Assembly: GCF_003323745.1 (NCBI RefSeq)
Contig: NZ_QOIL01000023.1
Coordinates: 1 to 64,000 of the forward strand
Length of the DNA stretch: 64,000 nt
Source: Sphaerisporangium album
GTDB lineage: Bacteria > Actinomycetota > Actinomycetes > Streptosporangiales > Streptosporangiaceae
Direction of reading: 5' to 3'
In this document: in pieces, positions 62,778 through 64,000 of the stretch
Numbering within the stretch: the first letter of the stretch is position 1
Layout of the letters: every line of letters starts with the position of its first letter
Translations under genes and position numbers: made by a program
The notes under the pieces: generated by a model
Databases searched by the model: none
What the model saw: the letters and a program-made list of their open reading frames with translations, nothing else
Told to the model about the DNA's origin: nothing

Positions 62778-63473
62778 TTACGTTCGGTCAGTGCGCGTGT
62801 CAACGCGTGAGAGCCGGGTGACCAGGAAACCCTGGCCCGGCGCGCGGGAGATGGGCAGGTGACCCCCGTAGAGGTGTGCGACCAGCGGCATCGGCCGGGG
62901 GTAGCAGAAGACCGACGACCGGGTGCCGAGGATCGCCGGGGTGTCCACGACGAGCGGCAGCTCCCCGAGCAGGAACGGCACCGCGATCTCCGCCCGCTCG
63001 CGGGTCACCTCCTCGCCCGAGTCGCCGGCGATCACCGGCACCACCGCCTCCAGGCAGGCGTCGCGGAAGCGCGCGTCGGTCGCGTACAGCGCCTCCACGC
63101 GCCTGCGCGTCGCCATGTACGCGCGGTTGGCGGTCAGGTCCGACCAGGTGAAGACGCCGACCGGGCGCACGCGCGGCGCGAGGTCGCCCAGGGCGCGGCA
63201 CACGCGGTTGCGCGTGTTGTTGACGGCCATCCGGGCCTTGCGCCGCACCCGGTCCGCGGCGTGACCGCGCCCGCGCAGGGTGTTCTCCAACTCTCTGCCC
63301 GGCAGCAGCACGTCGACAGTGGCGAAGCTCGACACCGCCCAGCGCAGGAGCTCGGTGATGGTGGCCTGCGAGAAGTAGCCGTTGAGCGCGCTTATGCCGA
63401 CGAGCGCGTGCTCGCGTCCCGCGACGATGCGCGAGCACGCCCTCGTGAGCGGCCTGCTGAAGATGTAGTTCAT
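62778..63473 (-). CDS. tRNA-dependent cyclodipeptide synthase
   Basis: Cyclodipeptide synthases take two aminoacyl-tRNAs and make a diketopiperazine. The 231-residue product has the family core EHALVGISALNGYFSQATIT, with the catalytic serine S28 (S37 in AlbC), LLRWAVSSFATVDVLLPG, and the C-terminal LLGELPLVVDTPAILGTRSSVFCYP with glutamate E171 (E182 in AlbC) and Y191 (Y202). The tyrosine four residues before that glutamate (Y178 in AlbC) is Phe here (F167). The residues that define the NYQ and XYP subfamilies are N31, Y191 and P192, a mixed set. No tailoring oxidase or P450 is adjacent; an EF-hand gene follows. The start region is AT-rich with no clear ribosome binding site. Product unknown. 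Confidence 0.88.
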   Translation of the reverse strand: MNYIFSRPLTRACSRIVAGREHALVGISALNGYFSQATITELLRWAVSSFATVDVLLPGRELENTLRGRGHAADRVRRKARMAVNNTRNRVCRALGDLAPRVRPVGVFTWSDLTANRAYMATRRRVEALYATDARFRDACLEAVVPVIAGDSGEEVTRERAEIAVPFLLGELPLVVDTPAILGTRSSVFCYPRPMPLVAHLYGGHLPISRAPGQGFLVTRLSRVDTRTDRT

Positions 63474-63680
63474 AACGGAAAATTAACAAACGCCAGTACT
63501 TTCCGGAGCGGACCGACCACTCCTCGTAGTCAAGCGGCTTCACCTGCGTGACCGCCCGCCGTGCCCGGCGCCGCTCGGCCGCCGTGCGCGGGGATGAGCC
63601 CCCTAACGGGTTCGGCCCGCCCGCCGTTGTCCGATACACTGGCGTGGCGCCGGGCGGGCATATCGCCCGCAGCGCGATGA

Positions 63681-63753
63681 GGGGCTATGGCGCAGCTGGT
63701 AGCGCGCCTCCATGGCATGGAGGAGGTCTGGGGTTCGAATCCCCATAGCTCCA
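63681..63753 (+). tRNA. tRNA-Ala (anticodon GGC), copy 3
   Basis: A 73-nt cloverleaf identical to copy 2, with the G3:U70 pair and GGC anticodon. CCA is not encoded. It is divergent from the cyclodipeptide synthase gene at a distance of about 200 nt. Confidence 0.97.
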
Positions 63754-63763
63754 CAAGCGGGTC

Positions 63764-63795
63764 GGAAGGGCGGCAAGCGATCTTGCCGCCCTTCC
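63764..63795. terminator. Terminator between tRNA-Ala copy 3 and the AraC-type gene
   Basis: Perfect 14-bp stem ggaagggcggcaag and its complement with a 4-nt loop. It can serve both the tRNA and the convergent regulator gene. Confidence 0.88.
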
Positions 63796-63801
63796 GCGTT
63801 C

Positions 63802-64000
63802 TCAGTTCTTGAAGGTGTGGCGGTAGGTCAGCGGGGCGACGCCGACGGTGGCGTGCAGGTGCTGGCGCAGCGAGACCGCGGTGCCGAAGCCCGCCTGGGC
63901 GGCCACCTGGTCCACCGGCAGGCTGGTGGTCTCCAGCAGGTGGCGCGCGTGGTCGACGCGCTGCCGGGCCAGCCATCGCGCCGGGCTGAGGCCCGTCTCC
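63802..64000 (-). CDS. AraC/GlxA-family regulator, C-terminal part only
   Basis: The minus strand from the window edge encodes 65 residues ending at a TGA (63804-63802). They form the second helix-turn-helix of AraC-type regulators: LSPARWLARQRVDHARHLLE, then AAQAGFGTAVSLRQHL and GVAPLTYRHTF. The form with TAVSLRQH is typical of the FtrA/GlxA group, whose N-terminal half is a DJ-1/PfpI-like domain; that half lies outside the window. Confidence 0.85.
   Translation of the reverse strand, partial: ETGLSPARWLARQRVDHARHLLETTSLPVDQVAAQAGFGTAVSLRQHLHATVGVAPLTYRHTFKN

Overview
The window is chromosomal DNA of a high-GC actinomycete. The evidence is extreme third-position GC, an F420-dependent PPOX-type protein, leaderless-looking starts (TANNNT 6-8 nt before the start codon), a close AldO-type alditol oxidase, and the order folC-DUF4233-ndk-mreBCD-mrdA-rodA followed by rne-rplU-rpmA-obgE-proBA and nadD-rsfS. 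A member of the Streptosporangiales is my best guess; this is inference, since no database search was possible.

Layout. 1-376: 3' end of a 23S rRNA gene, 5S rRNA and a terminator. 377-1061: non-coding, with nested degenerate repeats. 1062-12780: a FolC paralogue divergent from true folC, then DUF4233, an MFS-like membrane protein, ndk, and the cell-shape operon mreB-mreC-mreD-mrdA-rodA. 12836-19727: a radical SAM protein with its DUF2344 partner, ribonuclease E/G, L21 and L27. 19951-30768: obgE, proB, proA, a Ser/Thr kinase, an M48 peptidase, nadD, rsfS, a histidine phosphatase, an APH-like phosphotransferase and a PPOX-type F420 protein.

31034-53618: an accessory block between two identical-anticodon tRNA-Ala(GGC) genes. 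It holds an alditol oxidase and a large catabolic cluster: a PanE-like reductase, a ThDP enzyme, formyl-CoA transferase-like Frc, an ADP-forming acyl-CoA synthetase, two OxlT/OFA-type transporters, a GntR/FCD regulator, a second SucC/SucD pair, hydroxypyruvate isomerase, tartronate semialdehyde reductase, glyoxylate carboligase and an odd aldehyde dehydrogenase. Related palindromes around CATACGGTATACCGTATG precede the divergent transcription units. I read this as a GntR-controlled oxalate/glyoxylate regulon: oxalate is imported, activated to oxalyl-CoA, then either decarboxylated or reduced to glyoxylate, which goes to tartronate semialdehyde and glycerate. Several steps seem to use non-standard enzymes, which makes this the main candidate for a poorly described system.

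50890-64000: a secreted DUF11 protein, small membrane proteins, SRPBCC, a UTRA-only protein, GNAT, DUF1990 and YndJ, a methyltransferase, an SDR, a selenium-binding protein/methanethiol oxidase with a membrane partner, a VWA lipoprotein, and a cyclodipeptide synthase followed by an EF-hand protein. A third tRNA-Ala(GGC) and the C-terminal end of an AraC-type regulator close the window.
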